From a virus: a DNA stretch of 21,750 bases. The stretch lies in IMG/VR virus record IMGVR_UViG_3300047510_003605, positions 1 through 21,750 of that record; one strand, 5' to 3'. A program made the translations under genes and the position numbers. Below the pieces are notes generated by a model. The model searched no databases, had not been told where the DNA came from, and saw nothing but the letters and a program-made list of their open reading frames with translations. Below are positions 8,388 to 14,953 of the stretch, piece by piece (the stretch's first letter is position 1; each line of letters starts with the position of its first letter).

Positions 8388-8687
8388 ATGACCAGCGTTG
8401 AAAAGATTGACAACTATCCTTCCCGTTACTATGAAGTTATGGAATATATTCTTGGCGGTAAAGATGTTACGCCAGATTTATTGGGATTTTCACCAGAAGA
8501 AGTTGTCTGGTCTCAAGAACAATGGAGTTCAACCACACAAGAGGCATTTCGTCTTTATCTGAATGGTCTTCGCGTCAAATATGGTTTCTCACAAGGTGAA
8601 GGCCGCATTGCTCTAGTTGATAATGGAGCAGAAACTTATGCTCTGCCGCGTGAGTTTGCTCAGCGGTATCTCAGCGCCAAAGCATAA
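8388..8687 (+). CDS. Small hypothetical protein
   Basis: The 99-aa soluble, acidic product (start TSVEKIDNYPSRYYEVMEYIL) has no signal peptide or membrane segment. It looks mostly helical in the first two-thirds and ends with LVDNGAETYALPREFAQRYLSAKA. I recognise no family. The start is secure: TAAGGAG ends 6 bases before the ATG. It stands alone between a leader hairpin and a strong terminator, so it is probably a monocistronic gene with its own expression timing, separate from the glycan operon upstream. Confidence 0.75.
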   Translation: MTSVEKIDNYPSRYYEVMEYILGGKDVTPDLLGFSPEEVVWSQEQWSSTTQEAFRLYLNGLRVKYGFSQGEGRIALVDNGAETYALPREFAQRYLSAKA

Positions 8688-8702
8688 GAGTAAAGTGCAA
8701 TA

Positions 8703-8743
8703 AAACAGAAAGGCCCGATTTTAATTGGGTCTTTCTGTTTAAT
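8703..8743 (+). terminator. Rho-independent terminator
   Basis: AAACAGAAAGGCCC (8703-8716) pairs with GGGTCTTTCTGTTT (8727-8740) over 14 bp with a single G-U wobble and a 10-nt loop. The 3' arm ends in TTT followed by AATATT, and the 5' arm is A-rich, so the stem could work in both directions. It sits 16 bases after the stop of the 8388 gene. Confidence 0.85.
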
Positions 8744-8936
8744 ATTATCAAATATGTGATTGACCGTACTACGTGTTGTCATACCTATTAAATTTTTATG
8801 CGCAATTCTTAAAATTTATAAGAATTGCCACGGTTAATAAAAGCGCGATATAGTAATATCTAAAATATAGATTTTTCATTTGAATAAATAAAAACGCATA
8901 GCATTTGTAGATCTCATATTCATAAGGAATACGTAA
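8744..8936 (+). promoter_or_regulatory. AT-rich leader with hairpin before the GT-A gene
   Basis: This noncoding stretch holds a perfect 10-bp hairpin, GCAATTCTTA (8802-8811) / TAAGAATTGC (8819-8828), with a 7-nt loop and no U-tract, so it is not a normal terminator. A smaller ATCTA/TAGAT repeat followed by TTTTT comes after it. AATAAATA at about 8883 is only loosely like a T4 late promoter. No promoter can be called with confidence. The SD is AAGGAA before ATG 8937. Confidence 0.45.
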
Positions 8937-9698
8937 ATGAAAAAGGTAAAAGGCAAGTTGAACATTCCAACTCGTGGTCCCCAGGGTATGCAAACTGGAG
9001 TTCCATATTCACCGCAGAGTGCACCAGCCGCGGCACCAGCAGGGCAAGGCCAACAGCAAGCTGGACAACGTCCTCCAGTAATCATGATTGCGGTGCCGGC
9101 TATGGAAACAGTTCACACTGAATTTGCGCAGCACTTGGCGATGGCAACTGCTCACCTAACTCGTGCCGGAGCTCTAGTAACGTGTGCGTTCAATATCGGT
9201 TCTGTCATCACTTTAGCACGCCGCAATCTAGTAAATCATTTCCTTCAGTCTGGCGCTGATTATATTTGGTGGCTTGACAGCGATATGAAATTCCCAATTG
9301 ACGCAGGCGTGAGACTATTAAATCGTAATAAGGATATCGTTGGCGTTAATTATCGTCGCCGTCGTTTTCCAAATCCAACATTTACTGCGATGGTTGGCAA
9401 GCCAGGCACTTACACTGAGCTTCAAACTACTCCAAACTCTCCTCCAATGGAAGCAATTGATGTTCTGCCACACGGCTGTGTAATGGTTAAGCGTGAAGTT
9501 TATCTGAAAGTACCACAACCTCATTATCTACAAGAATATATCCCAGAACTCAATATTGAACTTGGTGAAGATCTATATTTCTGTCGTGAAGCACAAAAAG
9601 TGGGTTATACCGTTTGGTGCGATCATGAATTAAGCCGCGAATGTGCCCACATCGGTGTGTTCCACTTTAACTGGGATCTTAGCGTGCCTAATGAATAG
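8937..9698 (+). CDS. GT-A-fold glycosyltransferase with low-complexity N-terminus
   Basis: The 253-aa protein has a Pro/Ala/Gln-rich, probably disordered N-terminus (about 10-46) and then a GT-A-type domain. VIMIAVPAMETVHTEF opens the domain, ADYIWWLDSDMKFP (107-120) carries the DxD metal site (D114, D116), and ELGEDLYFCREAQKVGYTVWCD (208-229) is the usual ED motif with a late His238 in CAHIG. Similar stand-alone enzymes occur in phages and may glycosylate virion proteins or surface glycans. The disordered tail is unusual for such a short enzyme and could tether it to a partner or particle. It has its own leader and is followed by the 9708-9772 structure, so it is separate from the glycan operon. 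The fold is well supported; donor and acceptor are unknown. Confidence 0.75.
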   Translation: MKKVKGKLNIPTRGPQGMQTGVPYSPQSAPAAAPAGQGQQQAGQRPPVIMIAVPAMETVHTEFAQHLAMATAHLTRAGALVTCAFNIGSVITLARRNLVNHFLQSGADYIWWLDSDMKFPIDAGVRLLNRNKDIVGVNYRRRRFPNPTFTAMVGKPGTYTELQTTPNSPPMEAIDVLPHGCVMVKREVYLKVPQPHYLQEYIPELNIELGEDLYFCREAQKVGYTVWCDHELSRECAHIGVFHFNWDLSVPNE

Positions 9699-9707
9699 AA
9701 TAGTGAT

Positions 9708-9772
9708 TCCCAAATAAATAGATAGTTAATTATCTGCCAAAGGCGTCAAACGCCTTTGGCGTTTATTTGGGA
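9708..9772 (+). promoter_or_regulatory. Perfect three-way-junction RNA element burying the SD of the next gene
   Basis: Three helices nest exactly. P1 is TCCCAAATAAA (9708-9718) with TTTATTTGGGA (9762-9772), 11 bp. P2 is AGATA (9720-9724) with TATCT (9731-9735), loop GTTAAT. P3 is GCCAAAGGCGT (9736-9746) with ACGCCTTTGGC (9750-9760), 11 bp, loop CAA. Only bases 9719 and 9761 are unpaired at the junction. The SD GGGAG (9769-9773) of the gene starting at 9780 lies mostly in the 3' arm of P1. P3 followed by GTTTATTT could also act as a terminator for the upstream gene. Whether P1 or the ribosome wins would set translation of the downstream gene. Confidence 0.75.
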
Positions 9773-9779
9773 GAATACT

Positions 9780-10604
9780 ATGGGCATCACAGTCAGCACG
9801 CTGTACAATACTCAGCCTGAGACAAAGATAGACTGGAAGCAGGATTGGAAAGAAGATACTAAAATGGATTTTCTTCTTGATGATCCACTACCAGTTGGCA
9901 CACTAACACAAACACTTTGTGGCACTTTAGATCCTATTGGTCAAGGCACTGCAAACTGCATGTGGATTGGTAACTTAGGCCAAGTCAACGGCTTGCCAGC
10001 TACTGAATTCATCAAAGTCAGAAATGAAACGTACGGTATTGAACTTGGATTAAAAGTTCGCGCGCGAACAAGTTCTGCCAACACTGCAACAATGTTAACA
10101 AGTGGAGCTCCTGGAGAGTTAATTACTTGTCGCGTGCCAGCACTTCCTATGCCGTTAGCGTATAGGCTCGCCTGGCAAATTGATTATTCTGTTGTGACTG
10201 GAATTGCAGGCACTCAGAGTCGTTTATCAGATTTTGAAATCAAAATGCTTTGGGATATGGACCCAGCTGCAGATTCGTTTAATCCGACCGCCTCAACTAC
10301 ATTAGTCCTAAATTATGCCGGTAACGGAAATTGGACAACGACAGACCTGCGCGCATTAAATCCTATCGTGATTACCCCTGATGCTGGCATGACTTCACGA
10401 AATGCAGATAGAACTCGTGTTGAACAAGACAGTTCAAATCTTGGATTTGACATTCTGTTACCGTTTCTGCAAACAGGGCTGCCTGCAAATTGGCCATCCT
10501 CAACTGGCACTCATCACGTTTACATGATTGCAAGTATTGGTGGCCAAGAAGTTGCTGCAATTAGAACAAAGATCAATGTAATCCCAGGAGCAGCCTGGAT
10601 TTAA
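9780..10604 (+). CDS. Hypothetical beta-rich protein, possibly structural
   Basis: I chose ATG 9780 with the SD GGGAGA 6 bases upstream; a TTG at 9756 would lie inside the P3 hairpin. The 274-aa product has no signal peptide or membrane segment. It is rich in Thr, Ala, Gly and Pro, with many short predicted strands (for example PGELITCRVPALPMPLAYRLAWQIDYSV and TSTTLVLNYAGNG-like stretches), which suggests a beta-sandwich protein such as a virion decoration, tail or lectin-like component. I recognise no family. It is followed after 2 bases by the 10607 gene, so the two are co-translated and may both belong to the virion. Its SD is occluded by the three-way junction, pointing to tight translational control. 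Confidence 0.7.
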   Translation: MGITVSTLYNTQPETKIDWKQDWKEDTKMDFLLDDPLPVGTLTQTLCGTLDPIGQGTANCMWIGNLGQVNGLPATEFIKVRNETYGIELGLKVRARTSSANTATMLTSGAPGELITCRVPALPMPLAYRLAWQIDYSVVTGIAGTQSRLSDFEIKMLWDMDPAADSFNPTASTTLVLNYAGNGNWTTTDLRALNPIVITPDAGMTSRNADRTRVEQDSSNLGFDILLPFLQTGLPANWPSSTGTHHVYMIASIGGQEVAAIRTKINVIPGAAWI

Positions 10605-10606
10605 TT

Positions 10607-11794
10607 ATGAAGCTTTATCAGCTGTTAACTGAAGCAAAAAAATCACTTGACATTTCAGCCGCGTTTGAAAGCGCGGCTGATTTGTTGACACGAGCTGGAA
10701 TTCAGAAAAGAAAACTTGAAGAACTCCGGCAAGGCCTTTACGATTTATCAACAGCTGTAAATGGGCGCGATTGTATGTCAGGTCGCGATTGGATGAAACT
10801 TAAAGAAGCATTAAATGATTGCTTCAGTGAAGCTTTTGAGAAAGTGTATTCTGAGCAGATAACTGAACAAGATGAGTGGCAGTTCATAATCAATCCATAC
10901 ACCGATGAACTAAATAAACATGGGCAGCTGCTACGCGACGATAATGTTCACAAAAAAGTTAAACAGCTCAACATGTTGTTGCGTGCCGCAGAAGAAAATG
11001 AAACACCTGATTCTGTCAAGGAAAAAATAAAAAAATTAAAATGCTTGGCTGAGGCATATATGCAGCTGGTAGAAGCGCGCAGACAAGTGAGCAACAATCT
11101 AATTGTTAAAAAACATAACACCAGCGCCTTTGAAATCTCAAAAAGCGTCACAGCAGATTCTCTCTTTGCGCCAATTAAAAAATCGCTCAAGCAGATAATA
11201 TCTGGCCCGCTTGACGAACTTGAAGCGCAATTACAGCAGGAATATGAAGATAAAGTAACGCGAATTAAAAGTAAAATTAAAAAGTTGGGTGGCAAGATCT
11301 CGGCGCCTGGTTATGGCAAACAAGGTGACTTGACAGCAGAGCAGTTGCAGCTGTTTAATAAGCTTTTTGATTATGATATTTTAGATTCTTATTCTGGAAA
11401 AAATGCACAATCTATTTTTGTTAATATCAGCCCAGTTGCTGAAATTAAGTATTATGCCTCTAGCAAGGCCAAGCAAGAAAGAGATCGAGTCGAGGCAGCA
11501 TTCATAGCAAAAAATGCAAATAAACTTCTGGCGATTATTTCAAATAAGGGCGTTCGGCCCGTGATAGAGCCAGTTGGAGAGCCTAAAATAACTGCAGGTT
11601 TAATTCAAGCAACACTCAAATTTACCTTCCCAGACGGTGCCAAATTTACAGTTATAAATAAAGTTATCATCAATAAATCTCAAAGCGGCGAAGCATTTTA
11701 TCAGTATCCCATCACGTTCCACGGAGTAACTTTAAGCGATGGGTTTAAAATGTCCTCACCATCAGAAAGTAAAATGCTGAGCCAATTCAATTAG
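10607..11794 (+). CDS. Hypothetical helical protein with T4-like capsid-targeting/protease-site N-terminus
   Basis: The 395-aa protein is largely charged and helical, with probable coiled coil around residues 130-230 (many Lys/Glu/Leu/Gln); the last third looks more beta. The first residues, MKLYQLLTEAKKS, resemble the capsid-targeting sequence of T4 internal proteins (MKTYQEFIAEA). LLTE-A also fits the gp21 head-protease rule of cleavage after Glu in (I/L)-x-E; T4 gp23 is cut at FLTE-A. If so, residues 1-9 would be removed and the rest packaged in the head, perhaps to be ejected with DNA. It is coupled to the beta-rich gene upstream (2-base gap) and followed by the 11800 gene after 5 bases. 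I know no domain in the body of the protein. Confidence 0.7.
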   Translation: MKLYQLLTEAKKSLDISAAFESAADLLTRAGIQKRKLEELRQGLYDLSTAVNGRDCMSGRDWMKLKEALNDCFSEAFEKVYSEQITEQDEWQFIINPYTDELNKHGQLLRDDNVHKKVKQLNMLLRAAEENETPDSVKEKIKKLKCLAEAYMQLVEARRQVSNNLIVKKHNTSAFEISKSVTADSLFAPIKKSLKQIISGPLDELEAQLQQEYEDKVTRIKSKIKKLGGKISAPGYGKQGDLTAEQLQLFNKLFDYDILDSYSGKNAQSIFVNISPVAEIKYYASSKAKQERDRVEAAFIAKNANKLLAIISNKGVRPVIEPVGEPKITAGLIQATLKFTFPDGAKFTVINKVIINKSQSGEAFYQYPITFHGVTLSDGFKMSSPSESKMLSQFN

Positions 11795-11799
11795 CACTT

Positions 11800-12219
11800 A
11801 TGAACAAGCACAATTTATTAAACTTGAATTATGATCAAATAGTTAATGATCAAACCCTGTGTTTAATAGTACGTCTAACAGCATTGAATTTAAGAATAAA
11901 TCCGTACCTAACGCTTGGAGACTTCTTTCAGCGATTAACAACACGCCAGCTACATGAACTTTATGATTTTGTCTTATTAGCTGAAGGTGGCGACGAAGTT
12001 GCAAATGACAATTTACTAGTGCTGTGTCAACTGTTGGCACGGGCCGAGGGAATTTTCGCGTCCTCTACCGAGGAAATTAGCACAAATTTAAAATTATTCT
12101 GCGTAATTATCAGGTCGGTCGTCCTGCACAACAAGGGAAAAGTTACGGTAAAGCTTGAAAATTTAACTTTTGGTGCTGAGTATTATGATATTAAACCTTT
12201 TATTCAACGAAACATCTAA
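11800..12219 (+). CDS. Hypothetical protein
   Basis: The 139-aa product (start NKHNLLNLNYDQIVNDQTLCL) is soluble and helical, with Leu-rich segments (LGDFFQRLTTRQLHELYDFVLLAEGG, LLVLCQLLARAEGIF) and no recognised family. It follows the 10607 gene after only 5 bases. The SD is poor, so translation may depend on coupling to that gene. The context suggests it belongs with the candidate virion proteins upstream, but nothing in the sequence proves this. Confidence 0.65.
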   Translation: MNKHNLLNLNYDQIVNDQTLCLIVRLTALNLRINPYLTLGDFFQRLTTRQLHELYDFVLLAEGGDEVANDNLLVLCQLLARAEGIFASSTEEISTNLKLFCVIIRSVVLHNKGKVTVKLENLTFGAEYYDIKPFIQRNI

Positions 12220-12236
12220 ATTATAGGAAAACATAT

Positions 12237-12515
12237 ATGAAATTCTCACCTCTTGCTTGGTGCAATGCGAATGTAGACAAAGTCGTTCATGCCTCTGTTA
12301 GTTTTTCAATGATGTTACTATTTTCTCTAATTTTTTTGGATTTTACATTTGGGTATTTGATAAGTTTTCTGATAACCATGGGGATTGGTGTCTTAAAAGA
12401 AGTCTATGACATGAGACCAGGTGGTTCAGGGTGGTCAAATGGAGATCTTCTTGCCGATTTAGTTGGAACAGTTTCTGCATTCATTGCAGTTTTCTCTCTC
12501 TTTGGATTTAATTAA
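12237..12515 (+). CDS. Small membrane protein of the YfiM/DUF2279 type
   Basis: The 92-aa protein has a short N-terminus and two hydrophobic segments, about 19-50 and 74-90. It carries motifs in the order known from YfiM/DUF2279 and related VanZ-like small proteins: DKVVH (14-18), GVLKEVYD (51-58) and SNGDLLADLVG (67-77). The function of the family is unknown; the conserved His, Lys-Glu, Asp and second Asp cluster around the membrane surface. In a phage it may change the inner membrane or wall late in infection, which is a guess. SD TAGGAAA upstream of the ATG. A long hairpin follows the gene. Confidence 0.6.
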   Translation: MKFSPLAWCNANVDKVVHASVSFSMMLLFSLIFLDFTFGYLISFLITMGIGVLKEVYDMRPGGSGWSNGDLLADLVGTVSAFIAVFSLFGFN

Positions 12516-12522
12516 TATACTA

Positions 12523-12578
12523 TTAACTTCTCGTGTGTATAACTTACAATTAAATTTGTTATTAACATGAGAAGTTAA
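12523..12578 (+). repeat. Long inverted repeat (hairpin) in spacer
   Basis: TTAACTTCTCGTG (12523-12535) pairs with CATGAGAAGTTAA (12566-12578): 13 bp with one G-U. After a 3x3 internal loop an inner helix ATAAC/GTTAT (12539-12543/12558-12562) closes an AT-rich loop. It lies 8 bases after the 12237 gene. There is no U-tract, so it may stabilise or mark the 3' end or bind a regulator. A weak CAACA/TGTTG stem followed by CTTTTTTT (12599-12629) just downstream is a better, though poor, terminator candidate. Confidence 0.6.
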
Positions 12579-12662
12579 ACTTTTGTACTACAACAACACA
12601 ACAGCTTAATGTTGATACTTCTTTTTTTCTAACTTTTAATTTTAATAAAGCGTGTATTTTAT

Positions 12663-12857
12663 ATGTTAAAATATAATGTAGAAATCACCCTGACGCGTGC
12701 AGAACCTTTAAAAGTTGCAACTCAATTAGAGGTTCGTGACGTAAGTTTAGAAGCTGCCTTAAATTATGTTAAGAACTTCACTGCTGAGAACAAAGTACTT
12801 GATGCCAGAATCATAGATGAAACTGGCAGACAGATCAGGTTGCCAAATTTTAATTAA
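12663..12857 (+). CDS. Small hypothetical protein
   Basis: The 64-aa product (LKYNVEITLTRAEPLKVATQLEV, then SLEAALNYVKNF, ending DETGRQIRLPNFN) looks like a compact beta-alpha-beta-beta domain. No family is recognised. The SD is weak or absent in the AT-rich leader (TATTTTATATG), which lowers confidence. It sits between the spacer hairpin and the promoter of the next gene, so it may be a monocistronic early gene. Confidence 0.55.
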   Translation: MLKYNVEITLTRAEPLKVATQLEVRDVSLEAALNYVKNFTAENKVLDARIIDETGRQIRLPNFN

Positions 12858-12863
12858 TTTCTG

Positions 12864-12892
12864 TTTACACAACTGCAATTTGATGATACAAT
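12864..12892 (+). promoter_or_regulatory. Sigma70-like promoter
   Basis: TTTACA (12864-12869), 17-bp spacer, TACAAT (12887-12892). It starts directly after the stop of the 12663 gene and drives the gene at 12926. It has the same layout as the promoters before 19171 and 19716. Confidence 0.7.
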
Positions 12893-12925
12893 CTAGCTCA
12901 TGATTGCACTCAAGAGGTTCAAACA

Positions 12926-13135
12926 ATGAACACATACTATAAGCACCACGCCGCCTCAATTGTTGAGGCATTCAATGAGATCAATTCTGGAGAAATTGAC
13001 AACACTCATTTTTTGGGTGCCAACGTGGTCATGTTGAGTAAATTGCATTATCAGAAGCTCATTGAAGAAATTGAATCTCTTAAAGTACAGCTTGAGTTTG
13101 CGACTCTAGCAAAACGCGCAAAAATCTTAGAGTAA
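12926..13135 (+). CDS. Small hypothetical protein, weakly antitoxin-like
   Basis: The 69-aa protein begins NTYYKHHAASIVEAFNEINSGE and continues with NVVMLSKLHYQKLIEEIESLKVQLEFATLAKRAK. The second half has the look of the C-terminal part of Phd/YefM antitoxins (a VVLS-x2-Y-x2-L strand-helix and then a helical tail). The expected N-terminal DNA-binding part is poorly matched, and no toxin gene is adjacent, so this is only a hint. Its start has AAGAGG upstream, and a good promoter lies 34 bases before it. Confidence 0.6.
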   Translation: MNTYYKHHAASIVEAFNEINSGEIDNTHFLGANVVMLSKLHYQKLIEEIESLKVQLEFATLAKRAKILE

Positions 13136-13159
13136 CTAATTTAGTTGCCATATAATTGT

Positions 13160-13744
13160 ATGGAATATACCTTCCTTTCTGCCTTCATTTTGTTGTTTTT
13201 AATTATTGATCCATTTGGCAATATTCCAATTTTTGCAAATGTGCTCAAGAAGTTTTCTCCTGCGACTCGCCTAAAAATTATTGTTAGGGAACATGCAATT
13301 GCGTTCACCATCTTGATGGGGTTCATGTTTGCAGGCCAGGCGTTTTTGAAAACTTTAGGATTGTCTAGTGCAAGTCTACAAATCGCCGGGGCTCTCATTT
13401 TATTCTTGCTGGCGATTCGCATGATCTTTCCGCCAATCGAAATTAACTCAGAAATTCCAGAGCATGAGCCATTAATAGTACCCCTCGCGATTCCTGCAGT
13501 TGCAGGTCCTAGCTCAGCAGCCACAGTCATGTTGCTTGTTAGCCAACAGCCAAAGTTGATTTTGCACTGGGTGCTGGCGCTGTCGGCCGCAATAACTTGC
13601 AGTTTACTCATCTTGATCACTGCAGATAAAATGCAAAAAATTCTTGGCAAAAGTTTTGTGGTGGCCTTAGAAAAGTTGATGGGATTGATTCTTGTCGCTA
13701 TCTCAATTGAGATGATGATTCGCGGTATAAAATCTATAATTTAA
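13160..13744 (+). CDS. MarC/YhgN-family integral membrane protein
   Basis: The 194-aa protein closely follows the MarC family, nearest in memory to E. coli YhgN. It begins MEYTFLSAFILLFLIIDPFGNIPIF, where DPxGNxPIF is the family hallmark, continues with AIRMIFP and VPLAIPAVAGPSSAATVMLL, and ends near EKLMGLILVAISIEMM. About six hydrophobic segments span its length, and the length is normal. The family's transport role is unproven; it was once wrongly linked to multidrug resistance. I chose ATG 13160 because it aligns with YhgN; TTG 13145 is possible. No clear SD is present, and a TATAAT lies just upstream at 13151, too near to serve as the promoter of this ATG. A MarC gene in a phage is unusual and points to capture from a bacterial host. 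Confidence 0.88.
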   Translation: MEYTFLSAFILLFLIIDPFGNIPIFANVLKKFSPATRLKIIVREHAIAFTILMGFMFAGQAFLKTLGLSSASLQIAGALILFLLAIRMIFPPIEINSEIPEHEPLIVPLAIPAVAGPSSAATVMLLVSQQPKLILHWVLALSAAITCSLLILITADKMQKILGKSFVVALEKLMGLILVAISIEMMIRGIKSII

Positions 13745-13757
13745 TTAATATAAAACT

Positions 13758-13964
13758 ATGACAACACTTTTATTGATTATCGGTTTTGGTATTTTTTTAA
13801 GTTTCAGAAAACCATCTTTTTTAAATTATGTTCTTTTGTCAATAACTGTTTTAACAATATTCATTTTATTTGCATTGAGCGTTTTACAATTTTACGAAGT
13901 CACAGTCGCTGAAAGATCAACTCAATTTGAGCGTGCAGTAAATTTAGCGAGTCCCAACCAATAA
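13758..13964 (+). CDS. Small two-segment membrane protein
   Basis: The 68-aa product has two hydrophobic stretches (about 2-14 and 23-47) and a short polar C-terminal tail (ERSTQFERAVNLASPNQ). No family is recognised. It follows the MarC-like gene by 13 bases and has no strong SD, so it may be coupled to it. A small membrane partner or regulator of the MarC-like protein is conceivable, but it may also be a holin-like or unrelated membrane peptide. Confidence 0.5.
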   Translation: MTTLLLIIGFGIFLSFRKPSFLNYVLLSITVLTIFILFALSVLQFYEVTVAERSTQFERAVNLASPNQ

Positions 13965-13979
13965 CAACACTACTAAGTT

Positions 13980-14008
13980 TTGACATACTTAATGCTGTCA
14001 AAGAAAAT
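13980..14008 (+). promoter_or_regulatory. Probable sigma70-like promoter
   Basis: TTGACA (13980-13985), 17-bp spacer, GAAAAT (14003-14008). The -35 is perfect and the -10 is weak. It is followed by the SD AAAGGAA and ATG 14030. Confidence 0.5.
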
Positions 14009-14029
14009 TAATTCAAAGGAACTGTAAAA

Positions 14030-14872
14030 ATGTTTAAGCACTTCATAATTCCAACTCTTGGGCGTATTAACAAACAAGTTACGTACAATAACCTGCCGCA
14101 GAAGTATAAAGACATTACATCTTTTGTCGTTCAAGACCACGAATATGATGAAATGAACAAACTGTATCCTGGTAAAGTTTTACGCTTGCCAGTACAAATT
14201 AATCGAATTGCTCCTACCCGAGAATGGATTTTTAACAAGTTTAGGACATGCCGTCATTTCGTCTTTGATGACGATCTAAATTTTGTCGTCAAAGAGCCAA
14301 ATCCAAATCCAGGTACAAAGTGGTTGAGCCGAAAGTTCACCGAACAAGACTTTGACGATGCATTTGCGCTGTTTAATAAGTGGATGGATGAAGGAATCAC
14401 TTACGGTGGGATGCAGCCAGCAACTGTTATGACTAATATTAAAGATAAGAATCAGTGGCCAATTCGCGATTGTCAGCGAATTATGACTAACGTTTTTTAT
14501 GATGGGCCCAGTATTCCTACTGATCTTGAGTGGAACCGCGTTGCGGCCGCAGAAGATTTAGATGTCAATTTACAGTTGCTAACACGTGGGTTTAAAAATC
14601 GCGTGACTTCTAAATACACAGTTAATCCCTCAGTAACAAGCGCCGCCGGCGGTTGTTCAGTTTGGCGAACTATTGAAGTACACAATGAAGCGCAGAAAAA
14701 ATTAGCTGAGTTGTGGCCAGACTTTGTCACCTTGACTGAGAAAAATGTTGAGGCCGGACCTTGGAAGGGTTTGACAAAATATGGCACCATTATTAGAGGT
14801 AAGAAGGCATATGAATCATCTAAAAACAAACTAAAACCGACTAGCATGTTGCAGTCTTTGCTAGAATATTAA
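14030..14872 (+). CDS. GT-A-like protein resembling TET-associated glycosyltransferases
   Basis: The 280-aa protein starts FKHFIIPTLGRINKQVTYNNLP, a typical nucleotide-sugar-binding opening. It has a metal-site-like FDDDLNF (Asp80-82) and a later AEDLDVNLQLLTRGF (174-188), which matches the ED motif of GT-A folds, then AAGGCSVWRT. This layout recalls the phage TET-associated glycosyltransferase (TAGT) group, whose members are proposed to glycosylate modified DNA bases, but I cannot confirm the subgroup. An equally possible reading is a general phage GT-A enzyme. SD AAAGGAA with its own promoter; the neighbouring ligase is a DNA-metabolism gene, which mildly favours a DNA target. No TET/JBP or base-hydroxylating enzyme is in the window. 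Confidence 0.6.
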   Translation: MFKHFIIPTLGRINKQVTYNNLPQKYKDITSFVVQDHEYDEMNKLYPGKVLRLPVQINRIAPTREWIFNKFRTCRHFVFDDDLNFVVKEPNPNPGTKWLSRKFTEQDFDDAFALFNKWMDEGITYGGMQPATVMTNIKDKNQWPIRDCQRIMTNVFYDGPSIPTDLEWNRVAAAEDLDVNLQLLTRGFKNRVTSKYTVNPSVTSAAGGCSVWRTIEVHNEAQKKLAELWPDFVTLTEKNVEAGPWKGLTKYGTIIRGKKAYESSKNKLKPTSMLQSLLEY

Positions 14873-14921
14873 CCTTTGTCATCTGTTTTAACGATAGAAT
14901 GTACGCAAACATAAAAATTTG

Positions 14922-14930
14922 TGTTATAAT
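14922..14930 (+). promoter_or_regulatory. Extended -10 promoter
   Basis: TGTTATAAT (14922-14930) is a perfect extended -10. A weak -35 (TGTACG at 14900-14905, 19 bp away) precedes it. It lies 24 bases before the ligase start. Confidence 0.6.
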
Positions 14931-14953
14931 TTCTCCATCTTTCGGAGTAATTT

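Noticed and set aside
8880-8890. T4-type late promoter (TATAAATA)
   Set aside because: AATAAATA here and similar AT-rich strings near 9714 and 16226 miss the consensus or lie inside genes or the junction element; not consistent enough to call.
12926-13135. Toxin-antitoxin pair
   Set aside because: The protein is only faintly Phd/YefM-like, and the neighbours do not look like toxins.
13151-13156. TATAAT as promoter of the MarC-like gene
   Set aside because: It ends 4 bases before ATG 13160, so transcription would start inside the gene, and no -35 is found 17 bp upstream.
13141-13650. 169-codon open frame on the - strand
   Set aside because: It lies antisense to the well-supported MarC-like gene, has no SD and shows no known motif; a shadow of the + strand codons.
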